Below the pieces are notes generated by a model. That model was not told the origin of the DNA, did no database searches, and saw nothing but the letters and a program-made list of their open reading frames with translations. A program made the translations under genes and the position numbers. Shown here one piece after another: positions 18,312 to 25,916 of a stretch of 64,000 nt of DNA (the stretch's first letter is position 1; the number at the start of each line of letters is the position of its first letter). Origin of the DNA: Dyadobacter sp. SG02 (lineage in GTDB: Bacteria > Bacteroidota > Bacteroidia > Cytophagales > Spirosomataceae); the NCBI RefSeq assembly GCF_900109045.1, contig NZ_FNYL01000004.1, forward strand, positions 156,321 through 220,320, written 5' to 3'.

Positions 18312-19403
18312 ATGGAAAAGCTTTTCACTACCCGGAAGATCCGGCTTTTGATCGATTCGGACGACATCGATCAGAAGAACAAGATTATCGATACGCTCTA
18401 CCAATGGCGCTACATCTGCTTCAAAGCCGCTAATCAGATCTATACGCATCAGTACGTCCAACAGCAACTCAGGGAAATGCTTTATCTGACTGAGGGTGTG
18501 AGGGCCAGGCTTTCTGACATCAAAAAGGACGAGTACGGGATGCTATCGACATCGAGAATGAACACCAGCTACCAGGTGCTTGCTCAAAATTACAAAGGAA
18601 GTATCCCGATGCACGTCATGAGCGCCTTGAATGGTAATCTGGTCGCCAGTTTCAACAAGATGAGCAAAGCGTTAGCTAGCGGCGAAAGCGGAATGCCCAG
18701 TTTTAGAAAAGAAATCCCGATCCCGTTTAAAGGAACCGATGTCAAGAGGCTAAGAAGCAGCAAAGAAGGGGCTGTGTTTCACTTTTCGTTATTCGATTTT
18801 CCGTTCAGGACATACCTTGGAAAAACAGGCCATGACAAGCGGGAAATGCTTCAAAGACTACTAGCTGGTCAGGTAAAGCTTTGTACCAGTTCACTGGTGC
18901 TTGACAAAGGAAAGATTTTCATGCTTGCCGTTTTTCAAACAGAACGGCAACAGCAACCGCTTGACCAGGATATCATTGCAGAGGCGAGTTTGTCGCTGGA
19001 TTACCCGATCATCGTTTCAGTTGGCACCAAGCGTTATACTATCGGAAGCAAAGACGAGTATTTATACAAGAGGCTCGCTATCCAGGCTGCCATCCGGCGG
19101 AAAAGAAAAGCGATGGCCTTTATGAATCAAACCAGCCGAAGGAAGCTCAGGAAAACGAGCATCGATCAACTGATACACTCAGAGAAGCGGTATGTGTCGC
19201 ACAAGCAACACGTATACAGTAAGAGGTTAATTGACATATGCCTTAGGAATAACGCAGCGACGCTGCTGCTCGTAGACCAGACCGAGAAGGAGCAGCAAGC
19301 GAAGGAAGACCCTTTCCTTTTCCGGAACTGGGGTTATTACGGCCTCAAACAAAAGATAGAGCGCAAAGCCGAGAAGGTGGGAATTGCTGTGCTGGTAGAA
19401 TGA
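18312..19403 (+). CDS. Compact TnpB/Cas12f-like RuvC-fold protein, predicted nuclease-dead
   Basis: 363 aa. The N-terminal half looks like a TnpB/Cas12f REC/WED region: ALNGNLVASFNKMSKALASG, MPSFRKEIPIPFKG (about 105-140), and LLAGQVKLCTSSLVLDKGKIFMLAVF (about 183-208). The RuvC part has a degenerate RuvC-I strand (SLSLDYPIIVSV, Asp230) and an Arg/Lys-rich bridge-helix region (about 252-300). A RuvC-II-like strand ATLLLVDQ carries Asp322 where the family has Glu. The final helix WGYYGLKQKIERKAEKVGIAVLV corresponds to the W..l...i.yKa...Gi.v segment. The protein stops there, so the zinc ribbon and the RuvC-III Asp are absent. DNA cleavage is therefore unlikely; RNA-guided DNA binding is the inferred function, with the upstream sigma factor as partner. 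Confidence 0.7.
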   Translation: MEKLFTTRKIRLLIDSDDIDQKNKIIDTLYQWRYICFKAANQIYTHQYVQQQLREMLYLTEGVRARLSDIKKDEYGMLSTSRMNTSYQVLAQNYKGSIPMHVMSALNGNLVASFNKMSKALASGESGMPSFRKEIPIPFKGTDVKRLRSSKEGAVFHFSLFDFPFRTYLGKTGHDKREMLQRLLAGQVKLCTSSLVLDKGKIFMLAVFQTERQQQPLDQDIIAEASLSLDYPIIVSVGTKRYTIGSKDEYLYKRLAIQAAIRRKRKAMAFMNQTSRRKLRKTSIDQLIHSEKRYVSHKQHVYSKRLIDICLRNNAATLLLVDQTEKEQQAKEDPFLFRNWGYYGLKQKIERKAEKVGIAVLVE

Positions 19404-19525
19404 TCTTTCACAGAGGCTGCTTGTACAGCCGCAGGGTGAAACCACTGGCGGTTTCATTAAGTGCCTAGGGGCACATACAACTGGGTTAGCTTAATTATCA
19501 GTAAGCAAACGTGACCCGATATTGA
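19404..19525 (+). ncRNA. Candidate guide RNA (three-hairpin scaffold plus guide)
   Basis: Three consecutive hairpins follow the stop codon of the Cas12f-like gene: GGCTG/CAGCC (19415-19419/19426-19430), GTGAAACC/GGTTTCAT (19436-19443/19450-19457, one G-U), and GTGCC/GGCAC (19461-19465/19470-19474). After them comes ATACAAC, reminiscent of the ...CAAC end of Cas12f crRNA repeats, and then about 44 unpaired nt before the terminator. This matches the layout of a single-guide RNA encoded just downstream of TnpB/Cas12f genes, with the guide probably starting near 19482. The exact 5' end, guide length and target are unknown. Confidence 0.5.
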
Positions 19526-19556
19526 GCAGGTAACCGGTCTCGGTTACCTGCATTTT
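19526..19556 (+). terminator. Terminator closing the sigma/Cas12f-like/guide RNA unit
   Basis: A perfect 10-bp stem GCAGGTAACC/GGTTACCTGC (19526-19535 with 19542-19551), a 6-nt loop, then ATTTT on the plus strand. It sits between the candidate guide RNA and the convergent AT-hook protein gene. Confidence 0.75.
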
Positions 19557-19566
19557 AAAATTATGT

Positions 19567-20040
19567 TTATTCTGCTTCAACCGCAGTCTTAGGCTTTCTG
19601 CCACGGGGCTTTCCGGTATATTCAGGTTTTGGCACTTCGTTTTCGATGGCCAGCTCATAGCCTTTGTTATTTTGATCAAAATCAAATGTGGAAATCTTGA
19701 AAATCAGCTTTTCGCTTTCGAAGTTGACGTTGCCTTTTTTAAGAATAACGGCTAATGGAATTACGTGGCCTCTGCCACTTTTTTCGAAGGAAAAAGTTTG
19801 ATCCGAACTTGCTGCCGGAACAAGATATACGGTTTTAATTTTTCGCTTGCCTTCCTGGGTTCCAATTTTGAAATGGGTAGATTCCGGATCAATTCCCAGG
19901 TCGCGTAGCGCGGATGCCGGGAAAACAAGCTTGCCGGAATTAGATATGTAACCTTTCGGAAGCGGTGCGGCCTTTTCGACCACTTTGGTTTTGGAAATGT
20001 TTTCCTCCGGAGAAAAGAATTTAATTGCTTTCAATTTCAT
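19567..20040 (-). CDS. Hypothetical protein with C-terminal AT-hook-like motif
   Basis: 157 aa of unknown family. The central part is beta-rich (KGYISNSGKLVFPASALRDLGI, KTVYLVPAA, HVIPLAVILKKG), suggestive of an SpoVT/AbrB- or PUA-like barrel but not assignable. The tail has GKPRGRKPKTA, an AT-hook-like PRGRKP core. It is the last gene of the minus-strand mobilization module, 55 nt after the relaxase gene, and probably binds element DNA. Confidence 0.6.
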   Translation of the reverse strand: MKLKAIKFFSPEENISKTKVVEKAAPLPKGYISNSGKLVFPASALRDLGIDPESTHFKIGTQEGKRKIKTVYLVPAASSDQTFSFEKSGRGHVIPLAVILKKGNVNFESEKLIFKISTFDFDQNNKGYELAIENEVPKPEYTGKPRGRKPKTAVEAE

Positions 20041-20095
20041 GGGTGTAATGGGTTATTTTTGGCTAAAATAGGATATTCTTTACGAAAGCCTGCAT

Positions 20096-20941
20096 CTATA
20101 AACCCAAACCGCGTTTTTTCTGCTTTTTTAAATCCGGTTTTAGCTCTTTTTTAAGGCCAATTTCCAAATTTTGAGCCAACCGCTTTTCAAGAGAAGAAAG
20201 CGAATAGTCACGCCCCAAATCAGAGCCCTTGATCTTAATTTTCTTCTGTATATTAAAGAATGCGATGCCGCGCCCGATGTAAGATTTATATCCCACACTT
20301 ACCAGCTCTTTTTTAAGCTCATCAATAGATTTTACACTATCTAATAGCTTGTCAATCGTCTGTCTTAGCTTCAAATGTGCGTTGTCTGTAACTGATAGTT
20401 CCTGCGCCTTTCGCTGGTTGATGCGCATATCAGGTGCTTGAACTAACCCCAGTTTATGCTCCATTTTGCGAGAGAAAGTCCCGATCCGGGCGTAGTTCTT
20501 AAAGTGATCGGCTGTATTTTTTCCATTATGGTTGAGCCGGTTTCCAACGATATGAAAATGGTGATTGTTTGTGTCCTCATGCTTGAAGACAAGCATTTGG
20601 TTCTGTTCAAACCCAAACTCCTTGGCAAACTCGGCAGTGATGCTGGTGATGGTCTCGTTGTTAGGCCTTTCGCCTGGCGCGAAGCTAAACGATTGATGCC
20701 AGATGTATTTGGTCAGCTGCGTATTCCGCGAATGGTTATCCTCAAATTGTTTGATCAGGTAATCCAGGTCCAGTTTTCCATCTGGCTGTATTTTAATTCC
20801 CAGGTTCTGTATGTAGACCAGTTCTCCACGTACTTCTTCCGTATCCAGCTTTCTTTGCATTTTCGCCGAAACCTGTTTGTCGTAGTAGCAGTACTCGATA
20901 AGCCTTTTGGCGTTACTGCCCAAACTTGCTTTCCCAATCAT
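20096..20941 (-). CDS. MobB-type relaxase
   Basis: A 281-aa relaxase/mobilization nuclease of the Bacteroidota mobilizable-element type. Histidine motif HEDTNNHHFHIVGNR (His121, His127/128, His130) forms the metal site. Candidate catalytic tyrosines lie in the N-terminal LIEYCYYDKQ. It would nick oriT and pilot the strand during conjugation driven by a helper element, since no transfer pore genes are in the window. Its start overlaps the MobC-like gene by 4 nt. Confidence 0.88.
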   Translation of the reverse strand: MIGKASLGSNAKRLIEYCYYDKQVSAKMQRKLDTEEVRGELVYIQNLGIKIQPDGKLDLDYLIKQFEDNHSRNTQLTKYIWHQSFSFAPGERPNNETITSITAEFAKEFGFEQNQMLVFKHEDTNNHHFHIVGNRLNHNGKNTADHFKNYARIGTFSRKMEHKLGLVQAPDMRINQRKAQELSVTDNAHLKLRQTIDKLLDSVKSIDELKKELVSVGYKSYIGRGIAFFNIQKKIKIKGSDLGRDYSLSSLEKRLAQNLEIGLKKELKPDLKKQKKRGLGL

Positions 20942-21597
20942 ACCTTCATCGTTTTAAGTAATGTAAAAAGGGCACTTTCAATCTCGTGGTGCACGGAGCT
21001 GGCGTCAGCGGTTACTGCTTTCCAAGCTGGTTCCAACTCTGATAATGCGGCCTGATAGTGGGCCTGGTACTTATCGCACAGGCCACTTGCAAGCCTGGCG
21101 TTCGACCGGCACTCTTCAATAAGCTGCTGCTTGCTTTCGAGCTCATCAGGAAATAGCGACAAAAAGTTGGTCAACCCACCTAACCATGAGCACAGGCTAT
21201 CAAGCGTCTGCTTTATGCTACGGATCTCAAAGGATTCAAATACCCACAAGGTGATGAGCTCAGCAAGTAACCTGACACGCTGACTGCTCTGTTGCCATTG
21301 AGCGGAAAGCATCTGTTGATCTTTGGTTTTCAGAACCGCCAGCGACAGGATTCCCGAAAGCTGTTCCAGTATTCGGATCGTGTCAGCGGTCGCCTTTGGG
21401 AGCGATCTTTTTTGCGGTTTTTTAAAAGGGACATTCAGCGCTAATGTCAAGAAATACTGACTGGCGGAAAGCCCGCTTTTTTCGATCATCTGATTGATCT
21501 GGGTTTTCTGTTCAGCGCTCACCCAGACTGAAAAGTGGTCTCTTTTGGCGGTGCCCTTTTCCTTGGGCGGTCTGCCTTTCGTTTTCTGATTTTGCAT
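20938..21597 (-). CDS. MobC/MobA-like relaxosome accessory protein
   Basis: 219 aa from the ATG at 21597 (MQNQKTKGRPPKEKG). The frame is open further upstream, but that part runs through the palindromic oriT candidate. A basic N-terminus precedes a ribbon-helix-helix-like segment (FSVWVSAEQKTQINQMIEKSGLSASQYFLTLAL). A helical region follows in which the NLNQ motif typical of MobC is not conserved. It would bind oriT and recruit the relaxase. Confidence 0.7.
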   Translation of the reverse strand: MQNQKTKGRPPKEKGTAKRDHFSVWVSAEQKTQINQMIEKSGLSASQYFLTLALNVPFKKPQKRSLPKATADTIRILEQLSGILSLAVLKTKDQQMLSAQWQQSSQRVRLLAELITLWVFESFEIRSIKQTLDSLCSWLGGLTNFLSLFPDELESKQQLIEECRSNARLASGLCDKYQAHYQAALSELEPAWKAVTADASSVHHEIESALFTLLKTMKV

Positions 21598-21658
21598 ATG
21601 TCTTTCGGGATTAGCTATGAGCCGGAGGCGAATAGCAGGGGTCCAGGGGTTTCTCCTG

Positions 21659-21708
21659 GCCAGCTCCGCCGGGAAGTCGCATTTTGCGACGTACCGGCGA
21701 TAGCTGGC
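21659..21708. other. oriT candidate: nested palindrome
   Basis: Three inverted repeats share one axis: GCCAGCT/AGCTGGC (21659-21665 and 21702-21708), CGCCGG/CCGGCG (21667-21672 and 21694-21699), and GTCGCA/TGCGAC (21676-21681 and 21685-21690) with a TTT loop. It lies directly upstream of the mobC-mobB genes, where oriT of Bacteroidota mobilizable elements is usually found. The nick site is not known. Confidence 0.55.
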
Positions 21709-21730
21709 TAGGGAGAAAACCACAGCCCAC

Positions 21731-21850
21731 GTTCGAAACTGTTCGAAAGCGTTCGCTTCCGTTTTAAAAAAATCGGATTTGTTTGAAAGTGTTTGAATTC
21801 GTTCGAAAGCGTTTGAAGTTGTTCGCTTTTGTTCGAAATCGTTTGAAAAA
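21731..21850. repeat. Twelve-unit 10-bp helically phased repeat
   Basis: Twelve consecutive 10-bp units in exact register, most starting GTTCGAA or GTTTGAA (for example GTTCGAAAGC at 21741 and 21801). Units 4-5 are diverged. The 10-bp period places every unit on the same face of the helix. It separates the MobC-like gene and oriT candidate from a ParA-like/membrane-protein gene set. A partition centromere, replication iteron array or regulator-binding array are the likely roles. Confidence 0.7.
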
Positions 21851-21859
21851 CAAGCTGTA

Positions 21860-22384
21860 CTACTCGGCCCCTAGCGGAACCAGCACGCGTTTACCCTGGG
21901 AGTCATAAACGTAGTGCTCACCGATCTGGACTTTTCCCTTTTTAGGTAAAGGTGTTAGTTGCAGGTAAAGCATTTTATCGTACTCGACGATTTTTCCTTG
22001 CTCGATGATCTGTTTGTAAGCCGGTGCATTTCGGTACTCGTCCAAAATCCTCTGCCGCTCCACATACTGCTGCCCATGGCGTATCAATACATAGAACAAG
22101 ACGGCAATGGCAATCCCTGCAATGGAGTAAGGGGCGCTTACCCCTAAGCCATAAAATAGCGCCTGGTTACGGTCTTGAAACTGCAAGAACCGTTTCCTGC
22201 CTTTCAGCTCCAATGCAGCCCGGTCGATAGCTGCAATGGACTTACCTACGCTGGCTTCTAGATTTTGGAAATGCTCTTGGGTTTCAGTCAGAAACATGGC
22301 TGACCAGTCATCGATCTCGTGTCCATACTTGGCCGCATACTTACCCCTGGTCTGGGTAAGGCGGTTGGGCTCCGGGCTATTCAT
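21860..22384 (-). CDS. Hypothetical single-pass membrane protein
   Basis: 174 aa. It has helical N-terminal half, one membrane segment (SIAGIAIAVLFYVLIRHG, about residues 80-98) and a short beta-rich tail (LQLTPLPKKGKVQIGEHYVYDSQGKRV). No family is recognised. It overlaps the ParA-like gene by 8 nt and is the last gene of a five-gene overlapping operon that ends at the 10-bp repeat array. Confidence 0.65.
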   Translation of the reverse strand: MNSPEPNRLTQTRGKYAAKYGHEIDDWSAMFLTETQEHFQNLEASVGKSIAAIDRAALELKGRKRFLQFQDRNQALFYGLGVSAPYSIAGIAIAVLFYVLIRHGQQYVERQRILDEYRNAPAYKQIIEQGKIVEYDKMLYLQLTPLPKKGKVQIGEHYVYDSQGKRVLVPLGAE

Positions 22385-23075
22385 CGCTGAAATTCTCTTT
22401 AAGTTCCTTTTTCAGCCTGAGCCTTGCGCCCGGTGGATAGTCTTTCAGCGAATAGCCATTACGGATGCCATCGAGGATCTGTCCGCCTAAAAGTGAGGCT
22501 GGCTCAAAATCGCCGAAGCGTCTCAGGTCAAGTCCGAGTGCGGTGCAGTTATCTTCAAGCTCTTGGGATAAACCTGGAAACTGGTTAAAACCGAAGAGGT
22601 TTTGCCATATCACCATCTTGAATTTTGACTTTAATGCTGCCCTCATCTTTTCCAAAAACTGTATGCTGGCCAGATATGCTCCACCACCCCCGATGATGAT
22701 ATGAAATATGGCTTCAATGCCAAGCTCGTCACACCATTCCTTTAAATCGATATCACGAGTGATCAATGCCGGTAACTGCTCGCTTTCCGGAGCTCCGAAA
22801 TCCATAAATACTTTGTCGAAAGGGCTATCTACCAGGCTTTCCACATAACCGATGAAAAGATCACGCATTAACCTTTCGCGGCCGTCAAGCAGGGAGAAAG
22901 CTTCAAACCGGTCTTGTCCGAGAAAAGCCAGTTGCCTGGAAGAAGTTTTTGTGGAACTGTCCAAGTCTACAAAAAGGGAAAAACTGTCCGCTTCGGAAAG
23001 TGCCCTCAGATAGGTGTGCAGGCTTTTGCCCACACCACCTTTGGCCTGCACGATGAAATGAAATTGCTTTTTCAT
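22377..23075 (-). CDS. ParA/MinD-like ATPase
   Basis: A 232-aa P-loop ATPase with the deviant Walker A KGGVGKS (residues 12-18) and Walker B-like strand KVFMDFGAPE. FVDLDSSTKTSS fits the switch region after the second strand. Length is typical of plasmid or element ParA. It may maintain the excised element or act in mobilization. Overlaps with both neighbours imply translational coupling, and the phased repeats 0.5 kb downstream are a plausible cognate DNA site. Confidence 0.75.
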   Translation of the reverse strand: MKKQFHFIVQAKGGVGKSLHTYLRALSEADSFSLFVDLDSSTKTSSRQLAFLGQDRFEAFSLLDGRERLMRDLFIGYVESLVDSPFDKVFMDFGAPESEQLPALITRDIDLKEWCDELGIEAIFHIIIGGGGAYLASIQFLEKMRAALKSKFKMVIWQNLFGFNQFPGLSQELEDNCTALGLDLRRFGDFEPASLLGGQILDGIRNGYSLKDYPPGARLRLKKELKENFSDE

Positions 23076-23443
23076 TGTTTGGTTGAATGTTTTGATTTAA
23101 ACTTAAATTGGTCTTCCAGTTTGATTTCATCCGGATCGGTCACCTTGAAAGCGCCGGGTTGACTGCTTTCAGCGTCTTGCGGTTGATCCGGCTTACGTAT
23201 TGTCTTTTCCACAGTTCTGGGAATCCGCCTAGTTTTTTTGTCCTTGAAGTAAAACCGGCAGTAGCGCACATCTTCCGCCTTGATAAGTCCTGGCCTGCCT
23301 AATTTGATATTAATCATATCGGCAATCCTGGCACGTGTCAGGCTAGCAAAAAGGTCCTCTCGGAAAAGCCCGACCAAGGCCTCTCTGCGTTTCCGGTCTT
23401 TCTGTTCGAAGAGCTCGATTAACAGCTGCTCATCGATCAGCAT
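23072..23443 (-). CDS. Hypothetical protein of the mobilization operon
   Basis: 123 aa. The N-terminal part is alpha-helical (LIELFEQKDRKRREALVGLF), followed by a segment that could be a winged helix (RARIADMINIKLGRPGLIKAEDVRYCRFYFK) and a polar disordered tail. The family is not recognised. Overlaps of 4 and 14 nt with neighbours show a tight operon. Confidence 0.6.
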   Translation of the reverse strand: MLIDEQLLIELFEQKDRKRREALVGLFREDLFASLTRARIADMINIKLGRPGLIKAEDVRYCRFYFKDKKTRRIPRTVEKTIRKPDQPQDAESSQPGAFKVTDPDEIKLEDQFKFKSKHSTKQ

Positions 23444-23753
23444 CGGAGTCGACAGCTGTTCCGGTCAATACTATACGACTACCTTGTTGCGGGTGAAAAG
23501 AAGGATGATAGTCCAGGTAGCCGTAGCTGACCAGCTCCCGCAGGCATTTGTGATAAGTCGCTCCGGATTTAATCCTGGAAAACCCCATCAACTTCCGGCG
23601 CCTGGCATGAAACGGGATTTGCCTGATCCCTTTGCCGTAGTAAAGAAGCGCGGTGTAAAGGCTGATGTGATAGCAGCTGAGCCGGTCGTCAGATTTGACG
23701 GCTTCAAGCAGAGCCATGTCCATGGCGGCGCTTGCGTCGTTAAGCCTTTTCAT
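23430..23753 (-). CDS. Small winged-helix-like protein
   Basis: 107 aa. The block ATYHKCLRELVSYGYLDYHPSFHPQQGSRIVL looks like the recognition helix and wing of a winged helix-turn-helix. The protein resembles small conserved proteins of Bacteroidota mobilizable elements, but no name can be given. It is coupled to the excisionase-like gene by a 4-nt overlap. Confidence 0.6.
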   Translation of the reverse strand: MKRLNDASAAMDMALLEAVKSDDRLSCYHISLYTALLYYGKGIRQIPFHARRRKLMGFSRIKSGATYHKCLRELVSYGYLDYHPSFHPQQGSRIVLTGTAVDSDADR

Positions 23754-24019
23754 CGCTTAAAACCGTTTTGGTTGAGCATGGCAGCGATGTCCCGCTGACT
23801 GTAAAAGAAGCATCCTCCGATCTTGGTGAACCGGAGGTGTCCCTGGATGCGAAGGTTCTGCAAGGTGCCCGGTGAAATGCTTAGCATCTTCCTTACCTGG
23901 GCGCTTCTGAGCCAGGTGCCCTCCGAGGGCTTCTCGTGCGAAAGGATTGATTTGAGCTCTGCAACGATTTCATTTTTCAGGTTTTGCAGATCCTCCCTGG
24001 TGATCATCTCTACATTCAT
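23750..24019 (-). CDS. Excisionase-like HTH protein
   Basis: 89 aa. A coiled N-terminus (NLKNEIVAELKSIL) precedes a MerR/HTH_17-type DNA-binding domain (WLRSAQVRKMLSISPGTLQNLRIQGHLRFTKIGGCFFYSQRDIAAMLN). Such proteins accompany integrases of Bacteroidota elements and help excision or regulate transfer genes. It is the first gene of the overlapping minus-strand operon. Confidence 0.8.
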   Translation of the reverse strand: MNVEMITREDLQNLKNEIVAELKSILSHEKPSEGTWLRSAQVRKMLSISPGTLQNLRIQGHLRFTKIGGCFFYSQRDIAAMLNQNGFKR

Positions 24020-24125
24020 TGTTCTGCAAGTTTATTGTGAAACATCCCGGCGTGAAGGCTGCCGGCTGCTTGCAAAAGTGAACGAGAGAGTGCTGATTTC
24101 AATGACCAAACTTGGCAGCTGGTCA

Positions 24126-24884
24126 TCAGCAGCCTGGCTCTGAGCTGGTCAGGATAATTTTAAAGAGCCGCAAATGGTCCGGGACCTCAATTTCTTTGCT
24201 CGTCTTCTCTTTATGGACGGGGAAATAGTTGCGGGCCGTTTCGATAGGGATTGGCTTGCGATCATGTGTAAAATATTTACTTACCAGCTTGTACCACCCG
24301 CTCTGTTCCTGAAAGTTGAAAAGCCTGCGCTCGTCAGGAAGCATCAACACTTGTAGTTGATGGATGAGGTGAACGAAAGTGGGAAGGTGCTTGTCACGAA
24401 TATCGATCTTGGTCTTTGTTTCATAACGACGAAGTGCGTCGAGTTGATCTTTGAGCTCAGTGATTTGCTGTTTAAGTCCAACGATTTCTCTGTTGTTTTC
24501 TGTAATAACGGCTTCTAGGGTTTGTGAGGAGCTCCACTTGTCGATCGAGCGGAGAAAGGTCTGGAAGGTTCTTAGCCGCTCAGTCTGTTGTTTCGCGTGT
24601 AGTGCCTTGCGGGAAAATGGATCGATGAGCTTTAGTTGTGCAATCCGTGTTGAAACGATATCAGAAACGTAGCTGTGAAAATCGCTCTCAATGCCTGAGG
24701 CATTTTGAAGGTAGTGGCGAAGATGGAAATCGTAAAAGTCAGAGAAATCGTCTTTTCTGAGCTCGTAAAGCTTTAAAAAGAAATGATTGTCGTGGAAAGA
24801 GCTCCTGATGAACGGCGGGCCGATTTCGAATTGATGCGCTCTGAAATTCCACGGATCACGGATCTTAAAATAGGAGTGTAGCAT
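24126..24884 (-). CDS. Hypothetical coiled-coil protein
   Basis: 252 aa from the ATG at 24884 (a TTG at 24926 is also in frame). It has a coiled coil at about 130-165 (NREIVGLKQQITELKDQLDALRRYETK) and a C-terminal globular part. Some similarity in layout to RteC-type regulators of Bacteroides elements is possible but cannot be shown here. It lies just upstream of the excisionase-like gene. Confidence 0.55.
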   Translation of the reverse strand: MLHSYFKIRDPWNFRAHQFEIGPPFIRSSFHDNHFFLKLYELRKDDFSDFYDFHLRHYLQNASGIESDFHSYVSDIVSTRIAQLKLIDPFSRKALHAKQQTERLRTFQTFLRSIDKWSSSQTLEAVITENNREIVGLKQQITELKDQLDALRRYETKTKIDIRDKHLPTFVHLIHQLQVLMLPDERRLFNFQEQSGWYKLVSKYFTHDRKPIPIETARNYFPVHKEKTSKEIEVPDHLRLFKIILTSSEPGC

Positions 24885-25026
24885 ATTTTTTAACCATAAG
24901 TTACATGTCACTTTGGGAAAACGCAAGTGGGATTGGCCGTTGCACCCGTCCTCTTGAACAGGCCGTGAATATATCAGTTTGATTATGCGGTCGTTAAAGT
25001 GAAATTCAGGCGCCCACTAAAACTAG

Positions 25027-25275
25027 TCATCTGTTGTTTGGAAGCACGTTTTTCTTCTTGAATAAATTGAATTCGACTTCTTCTTCGCGCCGGAAATGCA
25101 TTTCGTCGAATGGAGGCTGCGAGATGTCTTCTCCCTGATATTGTTTGAACGCCAAAAATTGTAATACTTCGAATGGAACCAGAACGCCCTCCTCAAAAAA
25201 TGACGATCTAGCGCACCAAACCAATATCGTGAACATCAGTACTTGGCCTAACCAGAGAAATATATGGAATTTCAA
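25027..25275 (-). CDS. Possible small membrane protein
   Basis: 82 aa with a TTG start, an N-terminal membrane segment (FLWLGQVLMFTILVWCA) and a polar tail. No relative is recognised and the start is weak, so it may be a chance frame. Confidence 0.3.
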   Translation of the reverse strand: MKFHIFLWLGQVLMFTILVWCARSSFFEEGVLVPFEVLQFLAFKQYQGEDISQPPFDEMHFRREEEVEFNLFKKKNVLPNNR

Positions 25276-25345
25276 ACTTTGTTAGGTCCTTCTGCCGACC
25301 CCTAGAAAGCGGTTTTTCCTAGGCTTGTTATATGTATGCATCATC

Positions 25346-25534
25346 TCAATATCGGCGCAATCGAAGCCGAAGCGTTCTAATTCTGCTTTTAACATTGTCG
25401 CCTAACTCATATACATCAGAAAGGGCTAGCCGTATTTCCTTGCGGATCCACCGGATCCCGTCGCCTTTTATAAACAGTTTACTGAGCGCTGCTCTCTCAC
25501 TTTCAGGATATATTACCTTTTGCCAGTTTCTTTT
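25346..25534 (-). pseudogene. Possible degraded gene fragment
   Basis: A 62-codon frame without a start codon whose translation looks protein-like and basic (VIYPESERAALSKLFIKGDG, LALSDVYELGDNVKSRIRTL). It is closed upstream by a TGA. It may be the 3' end of a decayed gene of the element. The surrounding 25.28-25.70 kb holds nothing else I can support. Confidence 0.3.
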
Positions 25535-25697
25535 TCAAAAAGTGCCGTGAGAAGGCGGTCTCGGTAGAAAGTCTATAATGATCAAAGCGTCATAGTGACC
25601 AAACTGAAAGTAGAGTTATTCGTTTGGAAAGTTCATTGTTCAGTCTCATTTTGAGGGGAAAAAAGAAAACTTAATAGTATAGTAGTATTCATGTCAT

Positions 25698-25728
25698 AAA
25701 AAGTCCCCATTGTCTGAACAATGAGGAC
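25698..25728 (-). terminator. Terminator of the TIR gene
   Basis: Read on the minus strand: 10-bp stem GTCCTCATTG/CAATGGGGAC with one U-G wobble, a 6-nt loop and then TTTTT. It lies 190 nt beyond the stop of the TIR-domain gene. Confidence 0.7.
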
Positions 25729-25916
25729 CTCTATTACCAATCTCATAGAATAACAGCAATGGAACTCATTGCTCGGCGCCAGAAGCCAAAGTCGACTATG
25801 TGGCCGACATTCGTCGGAAATTCAACTAAGTTTAGTAGCAGTGGGATTGCGCATTCTAGAAGGTGCTTGTTGGACATTTTGCTCAATAAATACCCATCAT
25901 GACTGCGGGGACATGC

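Noticed and set aside
19567..24019. A complete integrative conjugative element
   Set aside because: No coupling protein, VirB4-type ATPase or other pore genes are present; only mobilization genes are seen.
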